From Rossellomorea vietnamensis (GTDB lineage Bacteria > Bacillota > Bacilli > Bacillales > Bacillaceae_B): 41,905 nucleotides of DNA. The notes under the pieces are model-generated. The model worked only from the letters and a program-made list of their open reading frames with translations. It was not told the DNA's origin and did no database searches. The DNA lies in NCBI RefSeq assembly GCF_008180615.1, contig NZ_VTEH01000025.1, forward strand, positions 1,520 through 43,424, read 5' to 3'. Below, one piece after another: positions 32,858 through 40,402 of the stretch. The translations under genes and the position numbers were made by a program. How positions within the stretch are numbered: the stretch's first letter is position 1; the number at the start of each line of letters is the position of its first letter.

Positions 32858-33334
32858 ATGGAAAAATTTTTAGACTACAATGGATACCAGGTTGAACTGT
32901 CATTAGGTGCCGCTGATTTCCCTATCATACCTAAACATGTATTGGTGATTGCCATTTATAAAGGTGGGTGGCTCTTGACCCGACATAAAATAAGGGGGCT
33001 TGAATTTCCTGGAGGGAAAGTAGAAGAGGGAGAAACACTTGAGGAAGCCGCCACACGAGAACTGTATGAAGAGACTGGCGGAAAGGCCTCGCAGCTCATT
33101 CGGGTTGGAACTTATAAGGTAAACCAGCAGAAGCCTTTTGCAAAAGCGATCTTTTTTGCTCAAGTGGATTTCCTGCAGGATAAAGGAGACTACCTGGAAA
33201 CAGAGGGACCGCAGATTTGGAGCGGAGATTTGAATTCTTTAAAAGAGGATGAACAATTCAGTTTCGTGATGAAGGATGAGGTTGTCACTAAGTCACTGCA
33301 ATATTTGTATGAGCAGGGATTTATACAAAAATAA
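32858..33334 (+). CDS. ytkD: Nudix hydrolase YtkD
   Basis: Nucleoside triphosphate pyrophosphohydrolase; B. subtilis YtkD acts on (d)GTP including 8-oxo forms. 158 residues. The Nudix box GGKVEEGETLEEAATREL then YEETGG spans about residues 52-75 and fits G-x5-E-x7-RE-x2-EE-x-G. ATG 32858; the binding site is weak (ATGGTGA seven bases upstream), which leaves the start slightly uncertain. It lies directly behind tandem array 2 and ends towards ytlD. Confidence 0.92.
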   Translation: MEKFLDYNGYQVELSLGAADFPIIPKHVLVIAIYKGGWLLTRHKIRGLEFPGGKVEEGETLEEAATRELYEETGGKASQLIRVGTYKVNQQKPFAKAIFFAQVDFLQDKGDYLETEGPQIWSGDLNSLKEDEQFSFVMKDEVVTKSLQYLYEQGFIQK

Positions 33335-33349
33335 GGTATGCATGCTTCT

Positions 33350-33498
33350 TCTAGTTCCAGCGCCTGAGGATCCGTACCCACCGGAACAGACTTAGCCCCT
33401 CGGGGTCAAATAACCCGAAGAGAATAAAAGGAAAACCACCTTTTTTTCTCTCCGGAACATTTGCCTGTCGGGGCTGGTCAAGGCGCTTGCACATTTGT
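33350..33498 (+). repeat. Small structured element, copy 4 (solo)
   Basis: Begins TCTAGTTCCAGCGCC and ends GGTCAAGGCGCTTGC, with a 27-28 base insertion after the left arm (GAGGATCCGTACCCACC...). The inner stem is CCGAAGAGA with TCTCTCCGG, one mismatch. It fills the gap between the converging genes ytkD and ytlD, where it could act as a terminator. Confidence 0.75.
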
Positions 33499-33504
33499 AG
33501 CCGT

Positions 33505-33555
33505 CTAGTTCCAGCGCCTAGCCCCTCGGGGCTGGTCAAGGCGCTTGCACTTTTG
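33505..33555 (+). repeat. Small structured element, copy 5 (deleted form, ends only)
   Basis: TAGTTCCAGCGCCTAGCCCC is joined directly to TCGGGGCTGGTCAAGGCGC, i.e. the two terminal arms without the middle. It forms a simple hairpin directly before the ytlD stop codon. Confidence 0.75.
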
Positions 33556-33557
33556 TG

Positions 33558-34361
33558 TTAAAACTTTATTAATTTTTTCTCAAGTACTTCCACAACTTTG
33601 TACATAATCGTGGCAAACACTGCGATGATCAGCAATGAGAGTAATACGAGCGAGAAGTTGAATACTTGGAAACCGTATATGATCATATAGCCGAGTCCTT
33701 TGGCTGAAACCAGGAATTCACCGACAATCACGCCTACCCAGGACAAGCCCACGTTGACCTTTAGAGTGGAGATGATCGTTGGAAATGATGCAGGCAGAAT
33801 TGCTTCTTTAAATGTCTGTGCCCGGGTTGCACCGAATGTTTGCATGACTTTCAAGTAGTTCGGGTCAACTTCCCTGAAAGAGGTGTAGACCACGATAGTC
33901 GTGATGATGATGGAGATGATGGCGCCCATGGCGATAATGGAAGTTAAACCCGGTCCCAGGGCAACAATCAGTATCGGACCTAATGCTACTTTCGGCATGG
34001 CATTCAGGATGACAAGATAGGGGTCGAGTACTTTGGACAAAAATGGCGACCACCATAAGACCGCAGCCAGCAAAGTGCCCAGCAGTGTACCAAGAATAAA
34101 TCCTGCAACGGTTTCTCCCAATGTAATAGTGATATGCGTGATAAGTGAACCGTCTCCGATCTTTTCAATAAACAGATTTCCTATTTTATAAGGAGAACTG
34201 AATATCAGGGGATCAATCCATTTTAAGCGGCTTGCAGTTTCCCAAATAGAAAAGAAGGAAATGAAAATCAGCAGCTGATACAACCGGACCATTTTTCGTT
34301 CTTTTTTCAAGCTCTGCAAAAAATGTTCGTGCTGTTTTTCAATGTTACTTTGCGGACTCAA
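33558..34361 (-). CDS. ytlD: ABC transporter permease YtlD
   Basis: Membrane permease of an SsuC/TauC-type importer. 267 residues with about six transmembrane helices. The ATPase-contact loop is visible as FGATRAQTFKEAILPASFP (EAA motif). The start chosen is TTG 34361 (MSPQSNIEKQ), with AAGGAGTTGGAG just upstream, overlapping ytlC by 17 bp; later ATG codons would remove the first helix region. Third gene of ytlACD. The substrate is not known; the family transports sulfonates, nitrate or thiamine precursors. Confidence 0.9.
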   Translation of the reverse strand: MSPQSNIEKQHEHFLQSLKKERKMVRLYQLLIFISFFSIWETASRLKWIDPLIFSSPYKIGNLFIEKIGDGSLITHITITLGETVAGFILGTLLGTLLAAVLWWSPFLSKVLDPYLVILNAMPKVALGPILIVALGPGLTSIIAMGAIISIIITTIVVYTSFREVDPNYLKVMQTFGATRAQTFKEAILPASFPTIISTLKVNVGLSWVGVIVGEFLVSAKGLGYMIIYGFQVFNFSLVLLSLLIIAVFATIMYKVVEVLEKKLIKF

Positions 34362-35118
34362 GAGTCTCCAACTCCTTCCATATACCTTGAAAGCAGACTG
34401 AATAGGCTTCATGGTTTCTAGCGTGGAAAGGCACCAGTTCCCTGAGCTCTTTCGGTACATGGACTACTTTGTGTACTCTGCCAGGTTTGGCGGATAGAAG
34501 GACAATCCTGTCACTCATGGCAATGGCTTCGCCGATATCATGGGTGACAAGCAGTGCTGTTTTGTTGAATGACTTTAACGTTTGAAATACGAGATCCTCA
34601 AGCTTCAGTTTGGTTTGATAATCGAGGGCGGAAAAAGGTTCATCGAGCAGAAGCAGCTTTGGCTCCAGTGCTAGAGTACGGACAAGTGCAGCGCGCTGTC
34701 TCATTCCACCTGACAACTGGTTAGGAGATTGCTTCGCGACTCCTTCAAGGCCGATTTCATCCAGCAGGTTCAAGGCCCAAGCCTTCTTTTCGGCGGTCAG
34801 CCGATTCATTGTTTTTAACCCAAGCAGGATGTTTTCCTCGATATTCTTCCACGGAAACAAATAGTCCTGCTGAAGCATATAGCCGATTTTATGTTTGTTC
34901 TTTTCTATTGACTCTCCTTCAATCGTGACTCTTCCGGAACTGGGTTGGAAAAGACCTGCAATGATGGAGAGCAATGTGGTTTTTCCGCATCCGCTTGGAC
35001 CGAGAAAAGAGACAAATTCCCCTTCCGTCACAGTCAATGAGATGTCTTCCAGAGCCGTTGTGGCAGAGTCTGGTGTGAAATAGGTATGATGAATGCTGTC
35101 TATTTCGAGAAGCTCCAT
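34345..35118 (-). CDS. ytlC: ABC transporter ATP-binding protein YtlC
   Basis: ATPase of the YtlACD importer. 257 residues. Walker A GPSGCGKTT, Q-loop MLQQDYLFPW, signature LSGGMRQRAALVRTLA, Walker B LLLLDEPFSALD, switch His in VTHDIGEA. ATG 35118 with AAGGAGG upstream. An intercistronic hairpin separates it from ytlA. Confidence 0.94.
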   Translation of the reverse strand: MELLEIDSIHHTYFTPDSATTALEDISLTVTEGEFVSFLGPSGCGKTTLLSIIAGLFQPSSGRVTIEGESIEKNKHKIGYMLQQDYLFPWKNIEENILLGLKTMNRLTAEKKAWALNLLDEIGLEGVAKQSPNQLSGGMRQRAALVRTLALEPKLLLLDEPFSALDYQTKLKLEDLVFQTLKSFNKTALLVTHDIGEAIAMSDRIVLLSAKPGRVHKVVHVPKELRELVPFHARNHEAYSVCFQGIWKELETLESAK

Positions 35119-35145
35119 TCGGTATTCCTCCTTACTTGGTGTATA

Positions 35146-35193
35146 AGCGAAAGAGAGGTTAGCCCGGGAAATGGACTAACCAAGACATTCGCT
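35146..35193 (-). promoter_or_regulatory. Intercistronic stem between ytlA and ytlC
   Basis: Two nested stems: AGCGAA (35146-35151) with TTCGCT (35188-35193), and GGTTAG (35157-35162) with CTAACC (35176-35181). There is no T-run, so it is more likely an mRNA-stabilising or processing structure that lets the binding protein be made in excess than a terminator. Confidence 0.4.
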
Positions 35194-35202
35194 CACATTA
35201 CA

Positions 35203-36207
35203 TTATTCATTCATTATCTCTTCAGCTATAGTGGTATTAACTAATTTTTCATGAGGAATCCGTCCAGGGAGTTCGCCCGCTTCGTCCATGATATCCTGCA
35301 GATTGTTCCATTCTTCTTCATCTAGAATAGGATCAGGGGCAAAGGAACCCTGGCTTCTGTATCGATCGACAACTGTTTCGATAATGTCGAGTTCAGTGTC
35401 CTCGAAATAGGATTGGATCAGCTCGGCCGTTTCAGAGGGCTCATGCTCTTCCACCCATTTCTGGGCTTTGTAAATCGCTCTTGTAAACTTCTCGACGGTT
35501 TCATTATTTTCTTTCATGAAGCTTTCTTTTGCCATGAATGTGGTATAAGGTACATGACCGGATTGTTCACCAAAAGAAGCGACGATATATCCTTTTCCTT
35601 CTTTTTCAAAAATGGATGCGGTCGGTTCGAACAATTGTACGTAGTCTCCCGTACCGGATGCGAAAGCGTTTGGAATATTCGCGAAATCTATATTCTGGAT
35701 CAGATCAAGGTCTTCCTGCGGGTTGATTCCCTGTTTTTTCAGCACAAATTCTCCAACCATCTGCGGCATCCCGCCTTTACGCTGGCCGAGGAAAGTTGAA
35801 CCCTTTAATTGATCCCATTCAAAGTTTTCAACGTTTTCCCTTGCAACGAGAAAGGTTCCGTCCGTTTGTGTCAGTTGAGCAAAGTTGATGACAGGGTCAC
35901 TGGAGCCCTGTGAATCGACATAAATACTGGTTTCTGAACCTACAAGAGCAACATCGGCTCCATCGGCAAGCAGGGTTGTCATGGTTTTGTCTCCGCCCCA
36001 TGTTGTAGTCAGTTCAATATCCAGTCCTTCTTCTTCAAAGAAGCCTTTTTCAATGGCAACATATTGAGGAGCATAGAAAATGGAACGCGTCACTTCGGCA
36101 ATTCTCACTTTCTCTAATTTCTCTTCTTCATTGGAACAGCCCCAAACACCGATTGAGAGAATGAGGATCATAAAGAATGAAAAACTAATCTTCAGCAGCC
36201 TTTTCAA
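35203..36207 (-). CDS. ytlA: ABC transporter substrate-binding lipoprotein YtlA
   Basis: Extracellular binding protein of the YtlACD importer, NMT1/SsuA-like fold. 334 residues. Signal peptide ending in a GVWGC lipobox with Cys24. The segments IFYAPQYVAIEKGFFEEEGL and GGDKTMTTLLADGADVALVG are typical of the family. The start is TTG 36207, eight bases after AAAGGAGAGG; no ATG fits. First gene of the operon. Substrate unknown. Confidence 0.92.
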   Translation of the reverse strand: MKRLLKISFSFFMILILSIGVWGCSNEEEKLEKVRIAEVTRSIFYAPQYVAIEKGFFEEEGLDIELTTTWGGDKTMTTLLADGADVALVGSETSIYVDSQGSSDPVINFAQLTQTDGTFLVARENVENFEWDQLKGSTFLGQRKGGMPQMVGEFVLKKQGINPQEDLDLIQNIDFANIPNAFASGTGDYVQLFEPTASIFEKEGKGYIVASFGEQSGHVPYTTFMAKESFMKENNETVEKFTRAIYKAQKWVEEHEPSETAELIQSYFEDTELDIIETVVDRYRSQGSFAPDPILDEEEWNNLQDIMDEAGELPGRIPHEKLVNTTIAEEIMNE

Positions 36208-36281
36208 TTTGGTTCCTCTCCTTTTATGCTGCCACGGCCCGCGGTCCTATTGGCTGCAAAGAGTCGATATACCGGGGATGA

Positions 36282-36298
36282 CAAACATATATTGTTTG
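36282..36298 (-). promoter_or_regulatory. Inverted repeat upstream of ytlA, possible operator
   Basis: CAAACATATATTGTTTG: arms CAAACA/TGTTTG around 5 bases, 75 bp before ytlA. I do not recognise the regulator. No riboswitch (TPP or S-box) is visible in the ytlA leader. Confidence 0.35.
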
Positions 36299-36441
36299 CT
36301 ACCTATCGTATGTAAAAATAAAAAATGTGTGATAGCCTAGACCGCAAAGTGGCGAACGGAATTTTTTACTGAAGGGGATAAGAGGTATCAAATCGACAAA
36401 ACAAAAAAGTAATCATGCAGGGGACTTAAATCTATTATCAA

Positions 36442-36665
36442 GGCTCTTTTCTAAAAGATTGTTGCTTTTGAGCGCTTTATTTTCCTCCTCCCTATTTTCA
36501 CTAGAAGGATCTTCGCTGCAGGCGTGCGACCTCCTGCGGGACTAGCGGGACAGATGAGAACCCGCAGGCGAAGCCGAGGAGGCCGGGCGCCCGCCCCGCG
36601 GAGTCGTGCGCCTGGAGTGGAAATCCATTACTTTTAAAATAGCCACAATCTATGCGAAAACAGCC
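36442..36665 (+). mobile_element. MITE-like element E (class II core, uninterrupted)
   Basis: 224 bp. Left end GGCTCTTTTCTAAAAGATTG then TTGC, right end AGCCACAATCTATGCG then AAAACAGCC, matching inverted repeats. Perfect 8-bp target-site duplication ATTATCAA (36434-36441 and 36666-36673). The core carries the GC-rich paired segments also found in A and D, but without the small nested element, so it shows the ancestral form. It ends 25 bp before the ytmA start codon. Confidence 0.85.
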
Positions 36666-36690
36666 ATTATCAAAATGAAAGGGTGAGAAG

Positions 36691-37476
36691 ATGAAAAACG
36701 GGACTATATTAGAAAAAGAAATTTATCCTTCACCAAATCCCTCGGTAGAGCTTTATTCGGTTACATATTATGCAGAAGGTCTCCGTGTGAAAGGCATGAT
36801 GGCCCAGCCTAAAGATGACCAGCCCTACCCTGGATTTTTATATTTAAGAGGCGGCATCAAAAATGTCGGGCAGGTACGTCCGGCGCGCATTGCTCAATTT
36901 GCTTCAGAAGGATTCATTGTTTTCGCTCCTTTTTACCGTGGAAACCAGGGTGGGGAAGGGAATGAGGACTTTGCGGGGGACGACCGGAATGATGCGTATG
37001 CTGCGTTTGACTTGTTGTCTGACCATCCAAGGGTGCTTGGAAAGAAGGTCCATGTGTTCGGCTTTTCCAGGGGAGGTGTCATGGGACTGCTGACTGCGAT
37101 AGATAAAAAAGATACTGCATCGGTCGTTACGTGGGGCGGAGTTTCCGATATGGTGCTGACATATGGGGAACGGAAAGACCTTCGCAGGATGATGAAGAGA
37201 GTCATCGGCGGTACGCCAAAGAAGTATCCTATACGATACAAGTGGAGGACACCATTATACAGGTTGGATGAAATAGAGGCTCCGGTCCTTATCGTTCATG
37301 GTGCAAAGGATCACAATGTGTCCATTGAACATGCCCACAGACTTGAAAACCGTTTGAAAGAACTGGACAAACCGGTCGATACCTATTATTTTGAAAACTA
37401 TACACATTATTTTCCTCCGTCCATCAACAGGGAAATCGTCAAACTGGTTTGTGACTGGATGAAAAAATACAGCTAA
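36691..37476 (+). CDS. ytmA: YtmA, prolyl-oligopeptidase-like alpha/beta hydrolase
   Basis: Putative S9-family serine hydrolase; the natural substrate is unknown. 261 residues. Nucleophile elbow VFGFSRGG with Ser126, acid in VHGAKDHNVS, His in NYTHYFPP, oxyanion region FLYLRGG. ATG 36691 with GGGTGAG upstream. Element E inserted just in front, so the original promoter is either upstream of the element or has been replaced. ytmB follows after 15 bp. Confidence 0.9.
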   Translation: MKNGTILEKEIYPSPNPSVELYSVTYYAEGLRVKGMMAQPKDDQPYPGFLYLRGGIKNVGQVRPARIAQFASEGFIVFAPFYRGNQGGEGNEDFAGDDRNDAYAAFDLLSDHPRVLGKKVHVFGFSRGGVMGLLTAIDKKDTASVVTWGGVSDMVLTYGERKDLRRMMKRVIGGTPKKYPIRYKWRTPLYRLDEIEAPVLIVHGAKDHNVSIEHAHRLENRLKELDKPVDTYYFENYTHYFPPSINREIVKLVCDWMKKYS

Positions 37477-37491
37477 AGGAAGTGTTGTTCA

Positions 37492-37734
37492 GTGGGAATG
37501 GGTCTTGAATTAAATACAATGGTTGTTACAAAAGGCAGAGAAAAGAGATTAGAGGAAAATACATTTCAGCTGGTGAAGGAAGGCTATCGTTTATATCCTA
37601 TGGAAATTCCAGTAGAGGTCAAGAGAACAAAAGACGGTGAAACCAATGGAATCGGGGAAATCAAGCGGCTTCAATGGGAAAATGGAGAAACGGTGATCAC
37701 TTATCAGCTGATTTCACTTAACAGCACGAATTAA
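37492..37734 (+). CDS. ytmB: YtmB (DUF2584 family)
   Basis: 80-residue soluble protein (MVVTKGREKRLEENTFQLVK, then GYRLYPMEIPVEVKRT). Conserved next to ytmA and pckA in Bacillus; function unknown. The start is GTG 37492 with AAGGAAG upstream; ATG 37498 is an alternative two codons in but is further from it. Converges with pckA. Confidence 0.87.
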   Translation: MGMGLELNTMVVTKGREKRLEENTFQLVKEGYRLYPMEIPVEVKRTKDGETNGIGEIKRLQWENGETVITYQLISLNSTN

Positions 37735-37741
37735 ATAGAAG

Positions 37742-37768
37742 AGGCGGGCCCGTTTTAGGAGCCCGCCT
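37742..37768. terminator. Shared hairpin between ytmB and pckA
   Basis: 8-bp stem AGGCGGGC / GCCCGCCT with an 11-nt loop, followed by TTAGTATTTT on the plus strand. It lies between two converging stops and may serve both. Confidence 0.7.
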
Positions 37769-37776
37769 TTAGTATT

Positions 37777-39366
37777 TTATCCTTTATTAGGTCCGCCCTT
37801 GGATTGAATCTCTTCAGGGACGTTCGAGAATTTAGTAAAGTTGTTTTTGAATTTGCCTGCAAGTTCTTTTGCTTTTTCGATATAAGCCTCTTCGTCAGAC
37901 CAAGTCTTGCGCGGCTGCAGCACTTCATCAGGAACACCTGGTACATGCACTGGGATTCTAAGGCCGAAAATATCATCCGTGGCTGTTTCCACGTTCGCCA
38001 GTTCCCCTTCTAGAGCCGCTTGCACCATAGCACGTGTATAAGAAAGCTTCATTCTGCTGCCGACACCATACTCGCCGCCAGTCCATCCTGTGTTCACTAG
38101 ATATACCTGTGCATTGTGCTCATCAATCTTCTTTCCAAGCATTTCTGCATACACTGTAGCAGGAAGCGGCAGGAATGGAGAACCGAAGCATGTAGAGAAT
38201 GTCGCCTGAGGAGAAGTGATTCCTCTTTCCGTACCTGCCAGCTTGGATGTATATCCGCTCAAGAAATGATACATAGCCTGCTCTTTGGTCAGCTTGCTGA
38301 TCGGAGGCAGTACTCCGAATGCATCTGCTGTAAGAAAAATGATCGTATTAGGATGTCCCGCAACACTCGGGTCAACGATATTATCGATGGCCTGAAGCGG
38401 ATAAGCAGCACGTGTATTTTCCGTAAGTGTACTGTCTTCATAATCCGGGATGCGTGAGTTTTCATCCATCATTACATTTTCGAGTACAGATCCAAAGCGG
38501 ATGGCATCGAAGATTTGCGGTTCTTTTTCACGTGTAAGATCGATGGTTTTGGCATAGCAGCCGCCTTCAATATTGAAGACTCCATTTGGAGACCAGCCAT
38601 GCTCGTCATCACCGATCAAACGGCGGTTTGGATCAGCAGAAAGAGTTGTTTTTCCTGTTCCGGAAAGGCCGAAGAACAGTGCGACATCGCCTTCCTGGCC
38701 AACGTTGGCAGAGCAGTGCATGGAAAGGATATCATTTTCAGGAAGCATGAAGTTCATCACGGAGAAAATGGACTTCTTCATTTCGCCTGCATACTCAGTT
38801 CCTCCGATTAACACTGTTCTCTTTTCAAAAGAAACGATGATGAATGTCTCGGAGTTTGTTCCATCAACAGCCGGATCCGCTTTAAAAGTAGGAGCAGAGA
38901 TTACGGTGAATTCTGCATTGTGATCCTTCAATTCCTCTTGGCTGGGACGGATGAAAAGCTGGTGGGCAAACAGGTTATGCCAGGCATATTCGTTGATGAC
39001 CCTGATCGGCATACGGTGCTTAGGGTCTGCTCCTGCAAAACCTTTGAATTCAAAAATTTCTTCTTTTTCTTGTAAGTAATCAATGACTTTATTATATAGT
39101 TTGTCAAAGCTTTCTGTGGAAATCGGCTGATTCACAGAGCCCCATTCAATCTTATCTTTCGTCGAAGGTTCTTCAACAGTGAATTTATCCTGTGGAGAAC
39201 GGCCAGTATATTTGCCTGTCTCTGCACGGACAGCACCTGAATTAGTCAGAATTCCTTCATTTCGATTCAAAACCTTCTCAACTAATTGAGGTACAGATAA
39301 TTGTACTTTTATGTTCTTCCCATTAAGTAATTCATTTAGTTTATTAGACAGGCTAACTGAAGTCAT
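37777..39366 (-). CDS. pckA: Phosphoenolpyruvate carboxykinase (ATP) PckA
   Basis: Converts oxaloacetate and ATP to phosphoenolpyruvate, the first step of gluconeogenesis. 529 residues. Visible motifs: GKYTGRSPQDKF, HRMPIRVINEYAW, YAGEMKKSIFSVMNF (catalytic Lys), P-loop GLSGTGKTTLS (Lys239) with DDEHGW, NTGWTGGEYGVG and RMKLSYTRAM. Start: ATG 39366 aligns with the B. subtilis N-terminus and has AAGGAAGG upstream. An in-frame ATG at 39390, eight codons earlier, has an even better AAAGGAGAG, but that site lies in a long stem in the leader (39399-39487). Upstream a CcpN-type box covers the -10 region. Confidence 0.95.
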   Translation of the reverse strand: MTSVSLSNKLNELLNGKNIKVQLSVPQLVEKVLNRNEGILTNSGAVRAETGKYTGRSPQDKFTVEEPSTKDKIEWGSVNQPISTESFDKLYNKVIDYLQEKEEIFEFKGFAGADPKHRMPIRVINEYAWHNLFAHQLFIRPSQEELKDHNAEFTVISAPTFKADPAVDGTNSETFIIVSFEKRTVLIGGTEYAGEMKKSIFSVMNFMLPENDILSMHCSANVGQEGDVALFFGLSGTGKTTLSADPNRRLIGDDEHGWSPNGVFNIEGGCYAKTIDLTREKEPQIFDAIRFGSVLENVMMDENSRIPDYEDSTLTENTRAAYPLQAIDNIVDPSVAGHPNTIIFLTADAFGVLPPISKLTKEQAMYHFLSGYTSKLAGTERGITSPQATFSTCFGSPFLPLPATVYAEMLGKKIDEHNAQVYLVNTGWTGGEYGVGSRMKLSYTRAMVQAALEGELANVETATDDIFGLRIPVHVPGVPDEVLQPRKTWSDEEAYIEKAKELAGKFKNNFTKFSNVPEEIQSKGGPNKG

Positions 39367-39398
39367 AGTAACTAACCTTCCTTTGTACATTATTTAGT

Positions 39399-39487
39399 GC
39401 TCTCCTTTTAAAAAACAATCCTATCCCCTCAGTGCGGCTGTCTTATTTTGGACAGGAGCAGCAGTGAAAAGCTTTTAAAAGGAGAGC
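39399..39487 (-). promoter_or_regulatory. Long inverted repeat in the pckA leader
   Basis: GCTCTCCTTTTAAAA (39399-39413) and TTTTAAAAGGAGAGC (39473-39487) are perfect 15-bp inverted repeats. In the minus-strand transcript the downstream arm contains AAAAGGAGAG, a strong ribosome binding sequence nine bases before ATG 39390. A smaller CTGTC/GACAG hairpin lies in the loop. This could hide the upstream binding site or mark a regulatory leader. Confidence 0.5.
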
Positions 39488-39520
39488 GATATTGAAATAC
39501 CCCTTTGTTTCTCAAGAAAT

Positions 39521-39531
39521 AGTATAACACA
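39521..39531 (-). promoter_or_regulatory. CcpN-type operator overlapping the pckA -10 box
   Basis: On the minus strand TGTGTTATACT fits the CcpN consensus TRTGHYATAYW at every position, and its TATACT is also a good -10 box; TAGACT lies 16 bp upstream as a possible -35. CcpN represses pckA and gapB during glycolytic growth in B. subtilis. Confidence 0.6.
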
Positions 39532-39609
39532 ATAAAACAATTAGTCTATACTATTTAGATATTTTTTAAACCTGTTAACAAATTGTCACAATTATCCTTT
39601 ATAAATAAA

Positions 39610-39623
39610 TGAGAGCGCTGCCA
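39610..39623. promoter_or_regulatory. Possible cre site between pckA and metK
   Basis: TGAGAGCGCTGCCA fits 12 of 14 cre positions with a perfect AGCGCT centre. It lies about 90 bp upstream of the presumed pckA promoter. The surrounding spacer 39640-39990 has no gene; GTGTCA/TGACAC at about 39689-39712 can form a hairpin. Confidence 0.35.
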
Positions 39624-39996
39624 TTTTACACCCTATTTATGATTTAGTCTTAAAGAGGGGGAGGTAAACATTTATTTTTAACTTAATAAGTGTCAGTCCT
39701 CTTTTGGTGACACGGAACAGAACAGACAGAGTGCTATCCGTAACAAAATGAACGTGCCCTTCTAAGCTGGATCGACACCGATTAAAAAAGCAGGAATAAT
39801 CTATAATAAGTTATGATATTGCAAATTCTTGAAAAATGTTACCGTTTTCATGGCGAATCTTATTATATAGGAAGTTTTGTGTGAATTGAAGCATAGATTT
39901 ACAAATTTCCAGAAACTTTTTTAGGCTTGCCGCATTAGCAACTAATCCTTTAGGAATAAGGGATTAACCAGAAAATTTGGTCTTGAATAAAAATGG

Positions 39997-40026
39997 TTGA
40001 CACGTTTTGACAAAGTAAGTTAATAT
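39997..40026 (+). promoter_or_regulatory. metK promoter
   Basis: Consensus -35 TTGACA (39997-40002), 18-bp spacer, -10 TAATAT (40021-40026), ending 16 bp before the S-box riboswitch. Confidence 0.65.
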
Positions 40027-40042
40027 TGACCATTGAACGGAT

Positions 40043-40253
40043 ACTCTTATTCCGAGCTGGTGGAGGGACAGCCCCAATGAAACCCAGCAACCTGCTTGTG
40101 AAGAATAGTACAGGAAGACTTAAACGATCCTGTACAGGTTACTTCCAGGCAAAGGTGCTAATCTGATGCAAGGATATTCCTTGATCAATAAGAGTGAAAG
40201 GCGCGGCTTAAATCACAACCTTTCCTCTATTTTTAGACGGGAAGGTTTTTTTA
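40043..40253 (+). promoter_or_regulatory. SAM-I (S-box) riboswitch with terminator, controlling metK
   Basis: The aptamer is 40043-40195: P1 ACTCTTAT/ATAAGAGT, conserved GGTGGAGGGACAGCCCCAAT, GAAACCCAGCAACC and AAAGGTGCTAATC. Terminator at 40217-40253: AACCTTTCC with GGGAAGGTT, then T7. The alternative antiterminator pairs AGAG-GAAAGG (40191-40202) with CCTTTC-CTCT (40219-40228), so SAM binding to P1 favours termination. It turns metK down when SAM is plentiful. Confidence 0.97.
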
Positions 40254-40402
40254 TTGGAAACTTTCAGCCCCGGCGCTGAGTTCTTTTGATAAAATCTCCA
40301 TGTTTACTTCATACTACTAAGGGAATGAGTACCGTGATTAAGTATTGAGAACAGGCCGGTTTTCTGTTCTGCCAATTATTTTTTTCTAAGGGAGGAACAC
40401 CG

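Noticed and set aside
36208..36433. Riboswitch (TPP type) in front of the ytlACD operon
   Set aside because: I looked for the TPP core motifs and S-box motifs on the minus strand and found none; only a short inverted repeat is present.
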